Below, in pieces: positions 15,855 to 23,969 of a stretch of DNA of 57,345 bases; position 1 is the first letter of the stretch, and each line of letters opens with the position of its first letter. The notes beneath the pieces were generated by a model. It was not told where the DNA came from. It saw only the letters and a list, made by a program, of their open reading frames with translations, and made no database searches. The translations under genes were made by a program, and so were the position numbers. Source of the DNA: an uncultured Prevotellaceae bacterium (GTDB lineage: Bacteria; Bacteroidota; Bacteroidia; Bacteroidales; Bacteroidaceae); contig CAMJKP010000015.1 of the NCBI GenBank assembly GCA_946406435.1, positions 1-57,345 on the forward strand, in the 5' to 3' direction.

Positions 15855-17274
15855 GCTTCTCCGTCCAATTTACCATAAACACCTTCTCCCTCCCTCTCGT
15901 TATCGCTGTATAGAGCCAGTGGATATAATCGGGCGTGAGCATATCGTCGGTCATATAGCCTTGGTCGATATAAACATGTGACCATTGACCGCCCTGCGCT
16001 TTGTGACAGGTAACTGCGTATGCGTATTTTATCTGTATGGCGTTGAAATAGGCATCTTCCCTTATGGCTTTCATGCGGTCAGCCTTTCGGGGTATGTCGG
16101 CATAGTCCTCTTCTATTGCATTGAATAGAGCCGTGCTCTGTTCCTGAGTTAGGGCAGGGGCATCCGATTGAAGAGTGTCGGTTAGCACGATAGTGTCGAG
16201 TTCGAAGTTATCATAATCGGGAAAACGCAATGTGGCATCAGCGAAATGAAAGCCGTAAAGCTCACGGAAATTACGCACACGAACAACTATCGCCTTGTCG
16301 CCATTGGCTATGAATGAGGGTTGTTGGGTGTTTAGAGTTGAGGGTTTAGAGTTTAGAGTTGGCAGAGTGTGGTTCTTTACTATCATAACCTGATCTCCAC
16401 GCTCGAGAAGTTCCTCACGGTCAAGCACCTGTGCACGTATTCCGTTATTATACATAGTGGCATTCTTATTGCTTCGCGTGATTACTATCGTCTCGTCGAT
16501 ACCTGCCTTTGAATAGCTGTTGGATAGCGTGTCGATAAGCTCATTTCCGGGCAATGAAATAATATCAGAAAAACCACTAAATCGTAACTTCGGAAGTTCT
16601 GTTGCCTCTTCATATTGAATGAGGCTTCGGATGGCTGTAGCATTGTATAGAATGCCTGATTCGCTACTTTGTCGAAGAACCTCCGATAAGTCGCACTCAA
16701 AGAGAGTTGCACCATAGCCGTATAGTATTTCTGAGATAAGAGCAGGCGATTCATCCTCGCCAACAGGAGGTAACTGTGCAGTATCACCTATGAGAAGCAT
16801 TCGGCAGTTACGACCCGAATACACGAATTGCACAAGGTCATCGAGCAGGTTTCCGCTTCCGAATCCCGTCTCACCCATGGAGAATGACGATATCATTGAA
16901 GCCTCGTCGATTACGAAGAGAGTGTCGGTGTGAAGATTGTCGTTGAGGTTGAAATCACCGAGCATCGTCTTTTGTCGGTATATCTTTCGGTGTATGGTTG
17001 AGGCTGGTAGTGAACTGCTGATAGACAGCACCTTAGCCGCACGACCAGTAGGCGCCATAAGCACTACCTTCTGGCGTAGCGATACAAGCGCCTGTACCAT
17101 AGCCGCCACGAGCGATGTCTTACCCGTACCGGCACTACCGCGCATCACCATCATCGGCATATCATCGCGTGAGGCAAGGAAACGGCCGAAGCAGGCAAGG
17201 GCATTCCGCTGGTCGGTGGTTGGCTCGAAACCGAACCTATCGAGTATGAGTGATATAAATTCGGGTATCTTCAC
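15841..17274 (-). CDS. RecD/Dda-like AAA+ helicase
   Basis: This is a superfamily 1B DNA helicase-type ATPase. The 477-residue protein has Walker A GSAGTGKTS at about residue 46, LMAPTGRAAKVLS, Walker B VIDEAS, IGDTAQLPPVGE (motif III), and a UvrD C-terminal 2-like end (TCHKAQGGQW, then YTAITRGREKVFMVNW). It is shorter than RecD2 and close to Dda-type enzymes. An in-frame run, LNSKPSTLNTQQP (about 16320-16365), is coded by a GTTTAGAGTT-type repeat and sits in a variable loop. The final residues (KQTHP) come from the GACCCACCCC repeat arm. Confidence 0.88.
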   Translation of the reverse strand: MKIPEFISLILDRFGFEPTTDQRNALACFGRFLASRDDMPMMVMRGSAGTGKTSLVAAMVQALVSLRQKVVLMAPTGRAAKVLSISSSLPASTIHRKIYRQKTMLGDFNLNDNLHTDTLFVIDEASMISSFSMGETGFGSGNLLDDLVQFVYSGRNCRMLLIGDTAQLPPVGEDESPALISEILYGYGATLFECDLSEVLRQSSESGILYNATAIRSLIQYEEATELPKLRFSGFSDIISLPGNELIDTLSNSYSKAGIDETIVITRSNKNATMYNNGIRAQVLDREELLERGDQVMIVKNHTLPTLNSKPSTLNTQQPSFIANGDKAIVVRVRNFRELYGFHFADATLRFPDYDNFELDTIVLTDTLQSDAPALTQEQSTALFNAIEEDYADIPRKADRMKAIREDAYFNAIQIKYAYAVTCHKAQGGQWSHVYIDQGYMTDDMLTPDYIHWLYTAITRGREKVFMVNWTEKQTHP

Positions 17275-17514
17275 TTATTTTTTCAGTGATTTATTCTTTA
17301 ATTATCTCTTTTTTTCTTAATTTTGCACGAAGAAATCATAGACGGGTGCCGCTTTGCAAGTGACAATCCCTTTTTTCGTCGTGCGAAAAAGCACTCAAAA
17401 CTTTGGTGATGGGTGTTGGGTGATAGGAGTTGGCGGTTAGCATAAACAATCCACTATCACCCAACACCTAAATATACTGCAAAGGTAAGAAATAATTTTT
17501 TGCTATGCAAAAAT
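17275..17514. other. intergenic region with inverted repeats and a promoter box
   Basis: A plus-strand TAATTTTG box (17318-17325) could start the DUF3822 mRNA, which would give a long leader. The leader contains GCACGAAGAAA mirrored by TTTCGTCGTGC (about 17325-17390). A GGTGATGGGTGTTGGGTGAT block (17405-17424) is mirrored by CTATCACCCAACACC (17452-17468). The latter is the same word family that is translated inside the DUF2520 gene. Confidence 0.5.
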
Positions 17515-18348
17515 ATGAGTGAGAATTTTGAAAATAAGGTATCTTCTCAGCGTGTGGTAAGGCGTGGTGTTGTTCCGCGTCTGACTATTCGTGTTGGTTA
17601 TGGAACGATGTCATTCTTCCTGCCGAAACAGGATGGTACGGTGGAGTATCAGCCTTACACGGTGAAGAGTGGCGTGTCGATGGCGGCGAATCTCCGTACT
17701 GCTTTCCGTGAGTCGGATTTGCTTAAGGAACGTGACGACCGCGCTCTGCTCTCAGTAGTGAGTCCGGTGGTACTTGTTCCTGTTGATGAGTATATGGATC
17801 ATCAGGATGGCTTTGATTTGGATACTCTCTATAATCATACCTTCACGGGTAGGGAGCATGAGGAAAAGATTGCCAATGTGCTGCCCGACCTTAATGCGGT
17901 TGCTGTCTTCGGCGTAAACAAGGACCTGAAACTCGTGGTGGAAGACCACTTCGCAGATGTCAGAATACAGAATATCATGCAACCTGTATGGAGTCATCTG
18001 TATCATCGCAGTATGCTTGTCGGTCAGCGTCGTAAGTTGTATGCCTATCTTCATGATTCCAGAATTGATATTTTCTCGTTTCAGCAGCATAGGTTCAGAT
18101 TTGCCAACACCTTTGATGCCTTACACTCCCACGATGCACTCTACTATCTGCTGTTCACTTGGAAACAGCTTGGTCTGAGCAATGAGGATGACGAGCTTCA
18201 TCTCGTCGGCAAGAGTGAGCACATGGAATGGCTTACAACCAAACTGAAATCTTATCTGCGCAGGGTATATACTCTCAATCCGGTAGCGGATCTCAATCGT
18301 GCCCCAGCATCAATGATTGAGGGGATGGAGTATGATATGATGATTTAA
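17515..18348 (+). CDS. DUF3822 family protein
   Basis: DUF3822 proteins are widespread in Bacteroidetes, have an actin-like ATPase-type fold, and commonly sit next to rsmD. The function is unknown. The product is 277 residues from ATG 17515 (MSENFENKVSSQRVVRRG). Typical features are an N-terminal strand region (RLTIRVGYGTMSFFLP), HLYHRSMLVGQRRKLYAYLH in the middle, and LYYLLFTWKQLGL towards the C terminus. In this window rsmD is two genes downstream, with a DUF559 gene and its repeats interposed. Confidence 0.8.
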   Translation: MSENFENKVSSQRVVRRGVVPRLTIRVGYGTMSFFLPKQDGTVEYQPYTVKSGVSMAANLRTAFRESDLLKERDDRALLSVVSPVVLVPVDEYMDHQDGFDLDTLYNHTFTGREHEEKIANVLPDLNAVAVFGVNKDLKLVVEDHFADVRIQNIMQPVWSHLYHRSMLVGQRRKLYAYLHDSRIDIFSFQQHRFRFANTFDALHSHDALYYLLFTWKQLGLSNEDDELHLVGKSEHMEWLTTKLKSYLRRVYTLNPVADLNRAPASMIEGMEYDMMI

Positions 18349-18350
18349 AA

Positions 18351-18884
18351 ACCCACCCCAAACCCCTCCCATAAAGGGAGGGAAGTAGATGGTATTACCA
18401 ATCAAAGTGTTCTGATTATGGCAGCGAAGAAATCATATAATGGTCAAAATGGCTTATGCCTCGCCTGACAGATATGGTTTGCTAAAGGAGTATGCCAGAG
18501 AGAATCGGAATAATATGACTTTGGGTGAAAAAGCTTTATGGTCATCTTTGAGGCATAAGTTTCTTGGATATCGTTTTTATAGGCAATATATCATTGCTGA
18601 CTATATAGTTGAGAGCCTATGTCATGAAGGTGGTGTCATAATAGAAGTGGATGGTGGTTATCACTCAGAACCTCGACAAGCAGAGGATGATGAACTTCGC
18701 ACTCAGCGGCTTGAGCAATTAGGATTTCATGTCCTCAGATTCTCGAATGAAGAGATTCTTGAGAATATAGAGGATGTTGAAGATAAGATATTAGAATTTA
18801 TAGAAAAATAAAAAAACATTACCCCTATAGCGATAAAACGTAACTACTCCCCTCCCTTTATGGGAGGGGTATGGGGGTGGGTCT
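18351..18884. mobile_element. repeat-bracketed unit carrying a DUF559 nuclease gene
   Basis: The left arm (18351-18388, ACCCACCCCAAACCCCTCCC and on) and right arm (about 18841-18884, CCTCCCTTTATGGGAGGGG and on) are the same inverted GC-rich arms that bound the short elements at 15.7, 19.4 and 25.9 kb. Here the interior is 450 bp and holds the DUF559 gene. The right interior end (GCGATAAAACGTAACTACTC) resembles those of the short elements. It therefore looks like a long form of which the short elements could be gene-less derivatives. No target duplication was identified. Confidence 0.5.
18440..18811 (+). CDS. DUF559 domain protein (Vsr-like nuclease fold)
   Basis: The 123-residue protein matches the DUF559 family, which shares the very-short-patch-repair endonuclease fold. 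Visible landmarks are the helix NNMTLGEKALWSSLR, the strand block YRFYRQYIIADYIVESLCHE, the likely active-site segment VIIEVDGGYH with its Glu and Asp, and LGFHVLRFSNEEI. The activity of such proteins is unknown and I infer only a nuclease-like fold. The start is MVKMAYASPD, or the second Met at 18449. The gene is enclosed by inverted repeat arms and separates DUF3822 from rsmD, which are often adjacent. This suggests insertion. Confidence 0.85.
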   Translation: MVKMAYASPDRYGLLKEYARENRNNMTLGEKALWSSLRHKFLGYRFYRQYIIADYIVESLCHEGGVIIEVDGGYHSEPRQAEDDELRTQRLEQLGFHVLRFSNEEILENIEDVEDKILEFIEK

Positions 18885-18889
18885 TCTTT

Positions 18890-19453
18890 ATGCGAATAAT
18901 TACAGGACAATATAAGGGACGGCATTTTGAGGTGCCGAGGACTTTCAAGGCGAGGCCGACAACCGACTTTGCCAAGGAGAATATATTCAATGTGCTGAAC
19001 GGCTATCTGGATTTCGATGGCATCTCAGCCCTGGATCTGTTTGCCGGTACGGGTAGTATATCTCTTGAAATGCTGTCGAGAGGCTGTGCGGATGTTACGA
19101 GCGTGGAACTTGACCGCGAACATTCGGCTTTCATCCGTCAATGCCTTCAGAAACTGGGCGATGACCGTTGCACGCTTATCAAGGGTGACGTGTTCCGATT
19201 CCTGAAGTCGTGCAGAAGGAAATACGATCTTATCTTTGCCGACCCTCCATACGCATTGCCTGACCTTCCTAATATTCCAGACCTTGTACTTGGAACTGAG
19301 ACTGGTAACTGTCTGCTCTCAGAGGACGGTATCTTCGTCTTCGAGCACGGCAAGCAGAATGACTTCTCACAGCATCCCTGCTTCGTGGAGCATAGAAGTT
19401 ATGGGAGTGTGAATTTTACGATATTTAGACCCACCCCCTTGCCCCTCCCGTAA
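18890..19453 (+). CDS. rsmD: 16S rRNA (guanine(966)-N(2))-methyltransferase
   Basis: RsmD methylates G966 of 16S rRNA during 30S assembly, using S-adenosylmethionine. The product is 187 residues from ATG 18890 (MRIITGQYKGRHFEVP, then RPTTDFAKENIFNVL). It has the SAM-binding motif ALDLFAGTGSISLEMLSRG and the catalytic motif FADPPYALP. An upstream in-frame ATG (18860) would add ten residues coded by the repeat arm and was not chosen. The C-terminal residues RPTPLPLP are coded by the next repeat arm (19428 onward), so the native end was probably overwritten. Confidence 0.94.
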   Translation: MRIITGQYKGRHFEVPRTFKARPTTDFAKENIFNVLNGYLDFDGISALDLFAGTGSISLEMLSRGCADVTSVELDREHSAFIRQCLQKLGDDRCTLIKGDVFRFLKSCRRKYDLIFADPPYALPDLPNIPDLVLGTETGNCLLSEDGIFVFEHGKQNDFSQHPCFVEHRSYGSVNFTIFRPTPLPLP

Positions 19454-19624
19454 AGGGAGGGGAGTAGATACACTCTACTGATTACGAAATTGTGGACTGG
19501 GTAGGAATCACGAGATTGCGTGAAAAGATAGGAAAAAATAGTTACAGAGAATAAAATCTCCCCCTTTTAGCGGTAAATGCTAACTACTCCCCTCCCTTTA
19601 TGGGAGGGGTTCGGGGGTGGGTCT
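19428..19624. repeat. GACCCACCCC inverted-pair element 3
   Basis: Arms 19428-19467 and about 19586-19624 bound about 115 bases. The left arm is translated as the end of RsmD, and the right arm ends 7 bases before the dnaG ATG. The interior contains a small open frame (TDYEIVDWVGITRLREKIGK) with no recognisable match. Confidence 0.9.
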
Positions 19625-19631
19625 CCTATAT

Positions 19632-21803
19632 ATGATCGATCCAATAACCATAGAGCGAATAAAGGAAGCGGCTGACATCGTGGATGTCGTTTCTGAGTTT
19701 GTTAGTTTGAAGCGTTCTGGTTCAAACTACAAGGGATTGTGTCCTTTCCATAACGATAGGACACCGTCGTTCTATGTATCTCCTACCCGTGGCACCTGCC
19801 ATTGCTTCACCTGTGGTGAGGGTGGCGACTCCGTGGGCTTCCTTATGAAGCATGAGCAGCTCAGCTACCCCGAGGCTCTCCGTTGGCTTGCCAATCGCTA
19901 TGGCATTGAGATTGAGGAGAAACAGCTCACCGACGAACAGCGCAAGAAGCAGACGGAGCGCGAGGCAATGTTTATTGTCAACAACTGGGCGGCTGAGTAT
20001 TACACCGACATCCTGCATAACGATGTCGATGGTCGTGCCGTCGGAATGCAGTATTTCCGTCAGCGTGGTTTCAGGGATGATATCATCAATAAGTTCCGAT
20101 TAGGATTCGCCCCTGCCGACAGATACGCCATGCCACGCACGGCAAAGGAGAAAGGCTACAACCTCGATTACCTTGAGCAGACAGGCTTGTGCTATAAGGA
20201 TAACATGGGCGAGATGGTTGACCGCTTCTCAGGTCGTGCCATGTTCCCTTGGATAAGCGTCAGCGGTAATGTAGTGGCTTTTGGCGGTCGTGTGCTCGAC
20301 CAGCGCACCAAGGGCGTGAATCAGAAATATGTCAACTCACCTGATTCCGTAATCTATCACAAGGATCATGAGCTTTATGGCATCTATCAGGCAAAGAAGG
20401 CGATAGGCAAGGAAGACTCCGTTTTCATGGTGGAAGGCTATACCGACGTTATCTCAATGCACCAGTGTGGTATTGAGAACGTGGTGGCCAACTCCGGTAC
20501 GGCTCTCTCCGTGCATCAGATTCACCTCTTGCATAGGTTCACCTCGAATATCGTACTCCTCTATGACGGAGATGATGCCGGTATTCATGCCGCTCTTCGT
20601 GGTACGGATATGCTCCTTGCCGAGGGAATGAACGTCAAGGTGCTTCTGTTGCCTGATGGTGACGACCCAGATAGCTTTGCAAGGAAACATTCGGCAGATG
20701 ATTTCAGAAAATATGTAGAGGAACACCAGACCGACTTTATCGAGTTCAAGACCCGTGTCCTGTTGCAAGGTGTGTCTGACCCAATCAAGCGTTCAGAGGC
20801 TATCAACTCTATCGTGAAGAGTGTCAGTATGATAACTGACCAGATAGTACGTGCCACCTACATAAAGGAGTGCTCTTCTCGTCTTGGCATTAGTGAACAG
20901 ATTCTGCTCACTACGATGAACAATTTCATTCGTAACTATCGTGAAGAGCAGCGCAAGGAAGAAGAACGTAATAATCGTGCTTTACAGAGAGGTGAGCAGG
21001 CGCAATCGCCACAGCAAACGGCTCAACAGCCATCACCTGCCACCCAACAGCCAACACCTACCACCCAATCTCCATACGACGAGATTCCCCCCGAGGCTTT
21101 TTTACCTCCCGAAGCATTCTCTCAACCATCGGGTGGGGAAACCGCATCTGCACAGGGTGAAAGCCCCCCTAAATCCCCCTTAAAGGGGGACTTAGAAAGC
21201 GCGAATGGCTATCAGCAACCTTCCTATGGACAGCCTGCGGTTACTTCCGGCACTCCCCCTCGGGGGAGCGGGGTGGGGGGCTTTTCCGTCCAGGATCTCC
21301 TCATCCAGTTCATCATCAGGTATGGTGAGCAGGTCATTCTTGAAAATGTCGAGACCGATGAGGGAAAGACAGTCTCATTGAATGTGGCTCAGGTGGCGCA
21401 GATAGATCTTGCAAATGACAACCTCACGTTCTCCAATCCGTTGCATACTCAGATACTTGAGGAGGCTGTGGCACATTCTGGAGATGAAGGATTCAAGACA
21501 GAAAGATATTTCCGACTCCATGCCGACTATGAGATAAGTCAGTTGGCTATCAAACTGACCGAAGACCCAGTTCAGTTGACAAAGACCTATCAGATGAAAT
21601 ATGAGCCAGAGCGACTGAAAGGGCAGTTGGAACACCTTCTGCTCGATGTCCGCTTTGAGTTCGTTGAGAACAAACTCGCCTTTGTCCGTCAGGAAATGGG
21701 ACTATGTTCTGGTGATGCAGAGAAATACATGTCGCTTATCGCAGAGATGCAGCAACTCCAGAAACTCAGAATGAAGATTGCCAAGATGCTGGGAAGGGTA
21801 TAA
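19632..21803 (+). CDS. dnaG: DNA primase
   Basis: DnaG makes RNA primers at the replication fork and binds the replicative helicase through its C terminus. The 723-residue protein (ATG 19632, MIDPITIERIKEAADIVDVV) has the CHC2 zinc finger CPFHNDRTPSFYVSP with CHCFTCGEGGD, the catalytic core, and TOPRIM motifs (FMVEGYTDVIS, LLYDGDDAG). Residues of about 450-560 form a low-complexity linker that is largely repeat-derived: a QQPSPATQQPTPTTQSP run, SPPKSPLKGDL and TPPRGSGVGGF. The last two are coded by GC-rich palindromic arms at 21162-21195 and 21250-21285. The helicase-binding domain resumes at FSVQDLLIQFI. A terminator follows. Confidence 0.96.
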   Translation: MIDPITIERIKEAADIVDVVSEFVSLKRSGSNYKGLCPFHNDRTPSFYVSPTRGTCHCFTCGEGGDSVGFLMKHEQLSYPEALRWLANRYGIEIEEKQLTDEQRKKQTEREAMFIVNNWAAEYYTDILHNDVDGRAVGMQYFRQRGFRDDIINKFRLGFAPADRYAMPRTAKEKGYNLDYLEQTGLCYKDNMGEMVDRFSGRAMFPWISVSGNVVAFGGRVLDQRTKGVNQKYVNSPDSVIYHKDHELYGIYQAKKAIGKEDSVFMVEGYTDVISMHQCGIENVVANSGTALSVHQIHLLHRFTSNIVLLYDGDDAGIHAALRGTDMLLAEGMNVKVLLLPDGDDPDSFARKHSADDFRKYVEEHQTDFIEFKTRVLLQGVSDPIKRSEAINSIVKSVSMITDQIVRATYIKECSSRLGISEQILLTTMNNFIRNYREEQRKEEERNNRALQRGEQAQSPQQTAQQPSPATQQPTPTTQSPYDEIPPEAFLPPEAFSQPSGGETASAQGESPPKSPLKGDLESANGYQQPSYGQPAVTSGTPPRGSGVGGFSVQDLLIQFIIRYGEQVILENVETDEGKTVSLNVAQVAQIDLANDNLTFSNPLHTQILEEAVAHSGDEGFKTERYFRLHADYEISQLAIKLTEDPVQLTKTYQMKYEPERLKGQLEHLLLDVRFEFVENKLAFVRQEMGLCSGDAEKYMSLIAEMQQLQKLRMKIAKMLGRV

Positions 21804-21810
21804 AAAAACA

Positions 21811-21848
21811 AATCCCTCAGACTATGTCAGGTCTGAGGGATTTTATTT
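21811..21848 (+). terminator. Rho-independent terminator after dnaG
   Basis: A perfect 12-bp stem (AATCCCTCAGAC at 21811-21822, GTCTGAGGGATT at 21831-21842) with an 8-base loop is followed by a T-rich run. Confidence 0.9.
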
Positions 21849-21855
21849 TGTCAGG

Positions 21856-21897
21856 ATAATCTACATGTTTTATAGTAATACCCACTATGTAGATTAT
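21856..21897. repeat. copy 1 of the 37-bp repeat flanking the toxin-antitoxin pair
   Basis: Positions 21856-21892 match 22732-22768 at 35 of 37 bases. Copy 1 also extends into a perfect 11-bp inverted repeat (ATAATCTACAT at 21856-21866, ATGTAGATTAT at 21887-21897). It sits just after the dnaG terminator and just before the end of the PIN toxin gene. Confidence 0.9.
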
Positions 21898-21915
21898 CAT
21901 GTTAAATCATTTCAG

Positions 21916-22317
21916 CTATCTCTCTACCCAATTTTCAAGTTGTATTCCTTCTATTCTTGAGAAATGCTTTGTATTGTCAGTAACCATAATCATTTCGTTG
22001 GCTACTGCAGAGCAGCCTATAAGCAAGTCAAAGTCTTCAATCATTTGACCTTTCTTAATCAGCAGGTCTTTCTGCCGTCCATACTCTGATATCCCATCTG
22101 AGAATGGCACAACCTTCACCATTTCAAGAAACTTCTCAAGTAAATCAAGATTCCATTGTACGCGGTCACTATGGTATGCACAATAAGTCAGTTCTGCAAC
22201 CGTTACTTCTGACACAAAACACCCATCTGCACCTACTTTGCGCAGATGCTTACCGACATTGTATTTCCCTCTGAAAAAGAAGGCTACAATAGATGTGTCA
22301 AGCAAGTATTTCTTCAT
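21916..22317 (-). CDS. PIN-domain toxin (VapC-like)
   Basis: PIN toxins are Mg-dependent ribonucleases that stop translation, and they are neutralised by a cognate antitoxin encoded upstream. The 133-residue protein starts MKKYLLDTSIVAFFFRG (first acidic residue in LLDTS). It has VSEVTVAELTYCAY (conserved Glu), DFDLLIGCSAVAN (Asp) and MVTDNTKHFSRI (Asp), so the catalytic carboxylates appear intact. Its ATG overlaps the TGA of the antitoxin gene (ATGA overlap at 22314-22317), which is typical of a coupled two-gene operon. Confidence 0.92.
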   Translation of the reverse strand: MKKYLLDTSIVAFFFRGKYNVGKHLRKVGADGCFVSEVTVAELTYCAYHSDRVQWNLDLLEKFLEMVKVVPFSDGISEYGRQKDLLIKKGQMIEDFDLLIGCSAVANEMIMVTDNTKHFSRIEGIQLENWVER

Positions 22318-22553
22318 AGTGAGATGCTACTGTTCGTTGTCATTGACGCGCGAAGGTCAGCAACCATCTCGTCGGCGCTCTTGCTATCTTGCCATTTCCC
22401 TTCAAACTGATCCACCCAAGAGCTTGTCTTGGGCTTTGCTTTTGTCACAGCGGATTTCATTGACTTTATTATCATATCCACAAGATCGAGTTTGTCCTCA
22501 GTACTCAAGTTGTATATTTCCTTAAGACTGACATCTGAAATTGCGATTGCCAT
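22314..22553 (-). CDS. antitoxin of the PIN toxin
   Basis: This is a 79-residue acidic protein from ATG 22553 (MAIAISDVSLKEIYNLSTED). The C-terminal half, SWVDQFEGKWQDSKSADEMV, matches the pattern common in antitoxins paired with PIN toxins (W...F.GKW.D..SADE). It is the segment expected to wrap around the toxin. A longer reading frame from 22601 would include the promoter region and is rejected. Upstream lies a strong promoter overlapping a 10-bp inverted repeat, probably the operator for its own repression. Confidence 0.85.
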   Translation of the reverse strand: MAIAISDVSLKEIYNLSTEDKLDLVDMIIKSMKSAVTKAKPKTSSWVDQFEGKWQDSKSADEMVADLRASMTTNSSISL

Positions 22554-22574
22554 AACTTGAAATTTTGTCGTTAC

Positions 22575-22620
22575 TGTATCTTTGGGTGCAAAGATACACA
22601 ATTTCTATGATACTTCCAAA
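22575..22620 (-). promoter_or_regulatory. promoter and probable autoregulatory operator of the TA operon
   Basis: On the minus strand a -33 box TTTG (22617-22620), a 20-base spacer and TATCTTTG (22589-22596) match the Bacteroidetes promoter perfectly. The -7 box lies within a perfect 10-bp inverted repeat: TGTATCTTTG at 22575-22584 and CAAAGATACA at 22589-22598, with a GGTG spacer. A palindrome in this position is the classic site for antitoxin binding. Confidence 0.8.
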
Positions 22621-22631
22621 GAAATTTATAT

Positions 22632-22683
22632 TAAAAACGCAAAGACACGAAGACACAGAGAAAAACTTTGCGTCTCTGCGTTT
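22632..22683. repeat. GCAAAGACACG-type inverted repeat
   Basis: AAACGCAAAGACACGAAGAC leads into ACTTTGCGTCTCTGCGTTT. The two halves are imperfectly inverted and internally repetitive. Related copies are at 39381-39436 and 54009-54078. Confidence 0.8.
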
Positions 22684-22731
22684 AATCCCTTAACTCTAAC
22701 CTCTCCACTCTAACCATCTTCGTATGTCTAC

Positions 22732-22768
22732 ATAATCTACATATTTTTTAGTAATACCCACTATGTAG
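22732..22768. repeat. copy 2 of the 37-bp repeat flanking the toxin-antitoxin pair
   Basis: This is the same orientation and sequence as 21856-21892, with two substitutions. Together the copies bracket an 876-bp period that holds the whole TA operon, its promoter and a GCAAAGACACG repeat. Confidence 0.9.
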
Positions 22769-22800
22769 CACATACATGATAAACTCATGTTAAGGACAAG

Positions 22801-22839
22801 AAAAAGCGGATCACTCATTGCTGAGTTAATCCGCTTTTT
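22801..22839 (-). terminator. bidirectional terminator after pheS
   Basis: AAAAAGCGGAT (22801-22811) and ATCCGCTTTTT (22829-22839) form an 11-bp stem. An inner ACTCA/TGAGT stem (22813-22817, 22822-22826) caps it. Read on the minus strand it ends the pheS transcript. Confidence 0.85.
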
Positions 22840-22844
22840 CGTTC

Positions 22845-22919
22845 AGGTTTTCAGGTTTATAGGTTTTCAGGTTCTAAGGTCGGAGCGATGCTGACCTCTA
22901 ACCTTCTAACCTCTAACCT
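22845..22919. repeat. AGGTT-word repeat block
   Basis: The block consists of AGGTTTTCAGG, TTATAGG and TTCTAAGG words followed by the mirrored TCTAACCTTC and CTAACCTCTAACC words. Similar blocks lie at 36418-36520 and 52595-52650. It abuts the pheS stop codon. Confidence 0.7.
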
Positions 22920-23960
22920 TTAATTCGCCGCCTCGAACTCCTGAAGGAATCGTGTATCGTTCTCTGAGAACATACGGAGGTCGGAAACGTGGTACTTGAG
23001 GTTGGTGATACGCTCTACACCGAGACCGAAGGCATAGCCTGAATATACCTTTGAGTCGATGCCGCAGAGCTCGAGTACGTTAGGGTCAACCATTCCGCAA
23101 CCGAGAATCTCTACCCATCCAGTGTGCTTACAGAATCCGCATCCCTTACCGCCACAGATATGACAAGAGATATCCATCTCGGCTGATGGCTCGGTGAATG
23201 GGAAGTAGCTTGGACGGAGACGTATCTTGGTGTCAGGTCCGAACAACTCCTGTGCGAAGGTAAGCATTACCTGCTTAAGGTCGGTGAACGATACGTTCTT
23301 GTCGATATAGAGTCCTTCTATCTGGTGGAAGAAACAGTGTGCGCGTGCTGTGATAGCCTCGTTACGGAACACACGTCCTGGACAGATGACACGGATAGGT
23401 GGCTGTCCCTGCTCCATCACACGTGCCTGTACGCTTGAGGTGTGAGAACGGAGAATGATGTTCTTAGTAACATCGTTGAGCGGGCTCTGCTCCACGAAGA
23501 ATGTGTCCTGCATATCGCGTGCTGGGTGATCAGCAGCGAAGTTCATCTTTGTGAATACGTGAAGGTCGTCCTCTACCTCTGGACCGTCAGCCAATGTGAA
23601 GCCCATGCGCTGGAAAATCTCCACAATCTCATTCTTCACGATAGAGAGAGGGTGGCGTGTGCCAAGCTGGATAGGGTAGGGAGTACGGGTAAGGTCGAGG
23701 TCGTCGGCAACAGTCTCTGTTGTTGCAACCTGCTCCTTGAGTCCGTTGATCTTATCGAGAGCGAACTGCTTGAGTTCGTTAATCTTCATACCAAGCTCCT
23801 TCTTCTGATCAGCAGCCACGTTACGGAAGTCTGCCATCAGGGCATTGAGCTCACCTTTCTTACTGAGATACTTCAGACGAAGAGCCTCAATTTCTTCTGC
23901 GTTGGAGGCTGTCAGCGCTTCCACTTCCTTACGAAGTGAGTCTATTTTCTCTACTAACAT
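22920..23960 (-). CDS. pheS: phenylalanyl-tRNA synthetase alpha subunit
   Basis: PheS holds the catalytic site that charges tRNA-Phe, and it works as a heterotetramer with PheT, which is not in this window. The product is 346 residues from ATG 23960 (MLVEKIDSLRKEVEAL). It has an N-terminal coiled-coil arm (residues 1-90), class II motif 2 (RVFRNEAITARAHCFFHQIE) and motif 3 (YAFGLGVERITNLKY). The upstream Met at 23993 would translate part of a repeat-like leader. The ATG lies only 9 bases from a 192-bp hairpin element (23970-24161) that fills the whole leader. Confidence 0.96.
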   Translation of the reverse strand: MLVEKIDSLRKEVEALTASNAEEIEALRLKYLSKKGELNALMADFRNVAADQKKELGMKINELKQFALDKINGLKEQVATTETVADDLDLTRTPYPIQLGTRHPLSIVKNEIVEIFQRMGFTLADGPEVEDDLHVFTKMNFAADHPARDMQDTFFVEQSPLNDVTKNIILRSHTSSVQARVMEQGQPPIRVICPGRVFRNEAITARAHCFFHQIEGLYIDKNVSFTDLKQVMLTFAQELFGPDTKIRLRPSYFPFTEPSAEMDISCHICGGKGCGFCKHTGWVEILGCGMVDPNVLELCGIDSKVYSGYAFGLGVERITNLKYHVSDLRMFSENDTRFLQEFEAAN

Positions 23961-23969
23961 AGTGTCACA

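Noticed and set aside
18860..18889. earlier start of rsmD (MGGVWGWVFF...)
   Set aside because: The ten extra residues are coded by the repeat arm, and the family start MRIITGQYKG has its own ATG at 18890.
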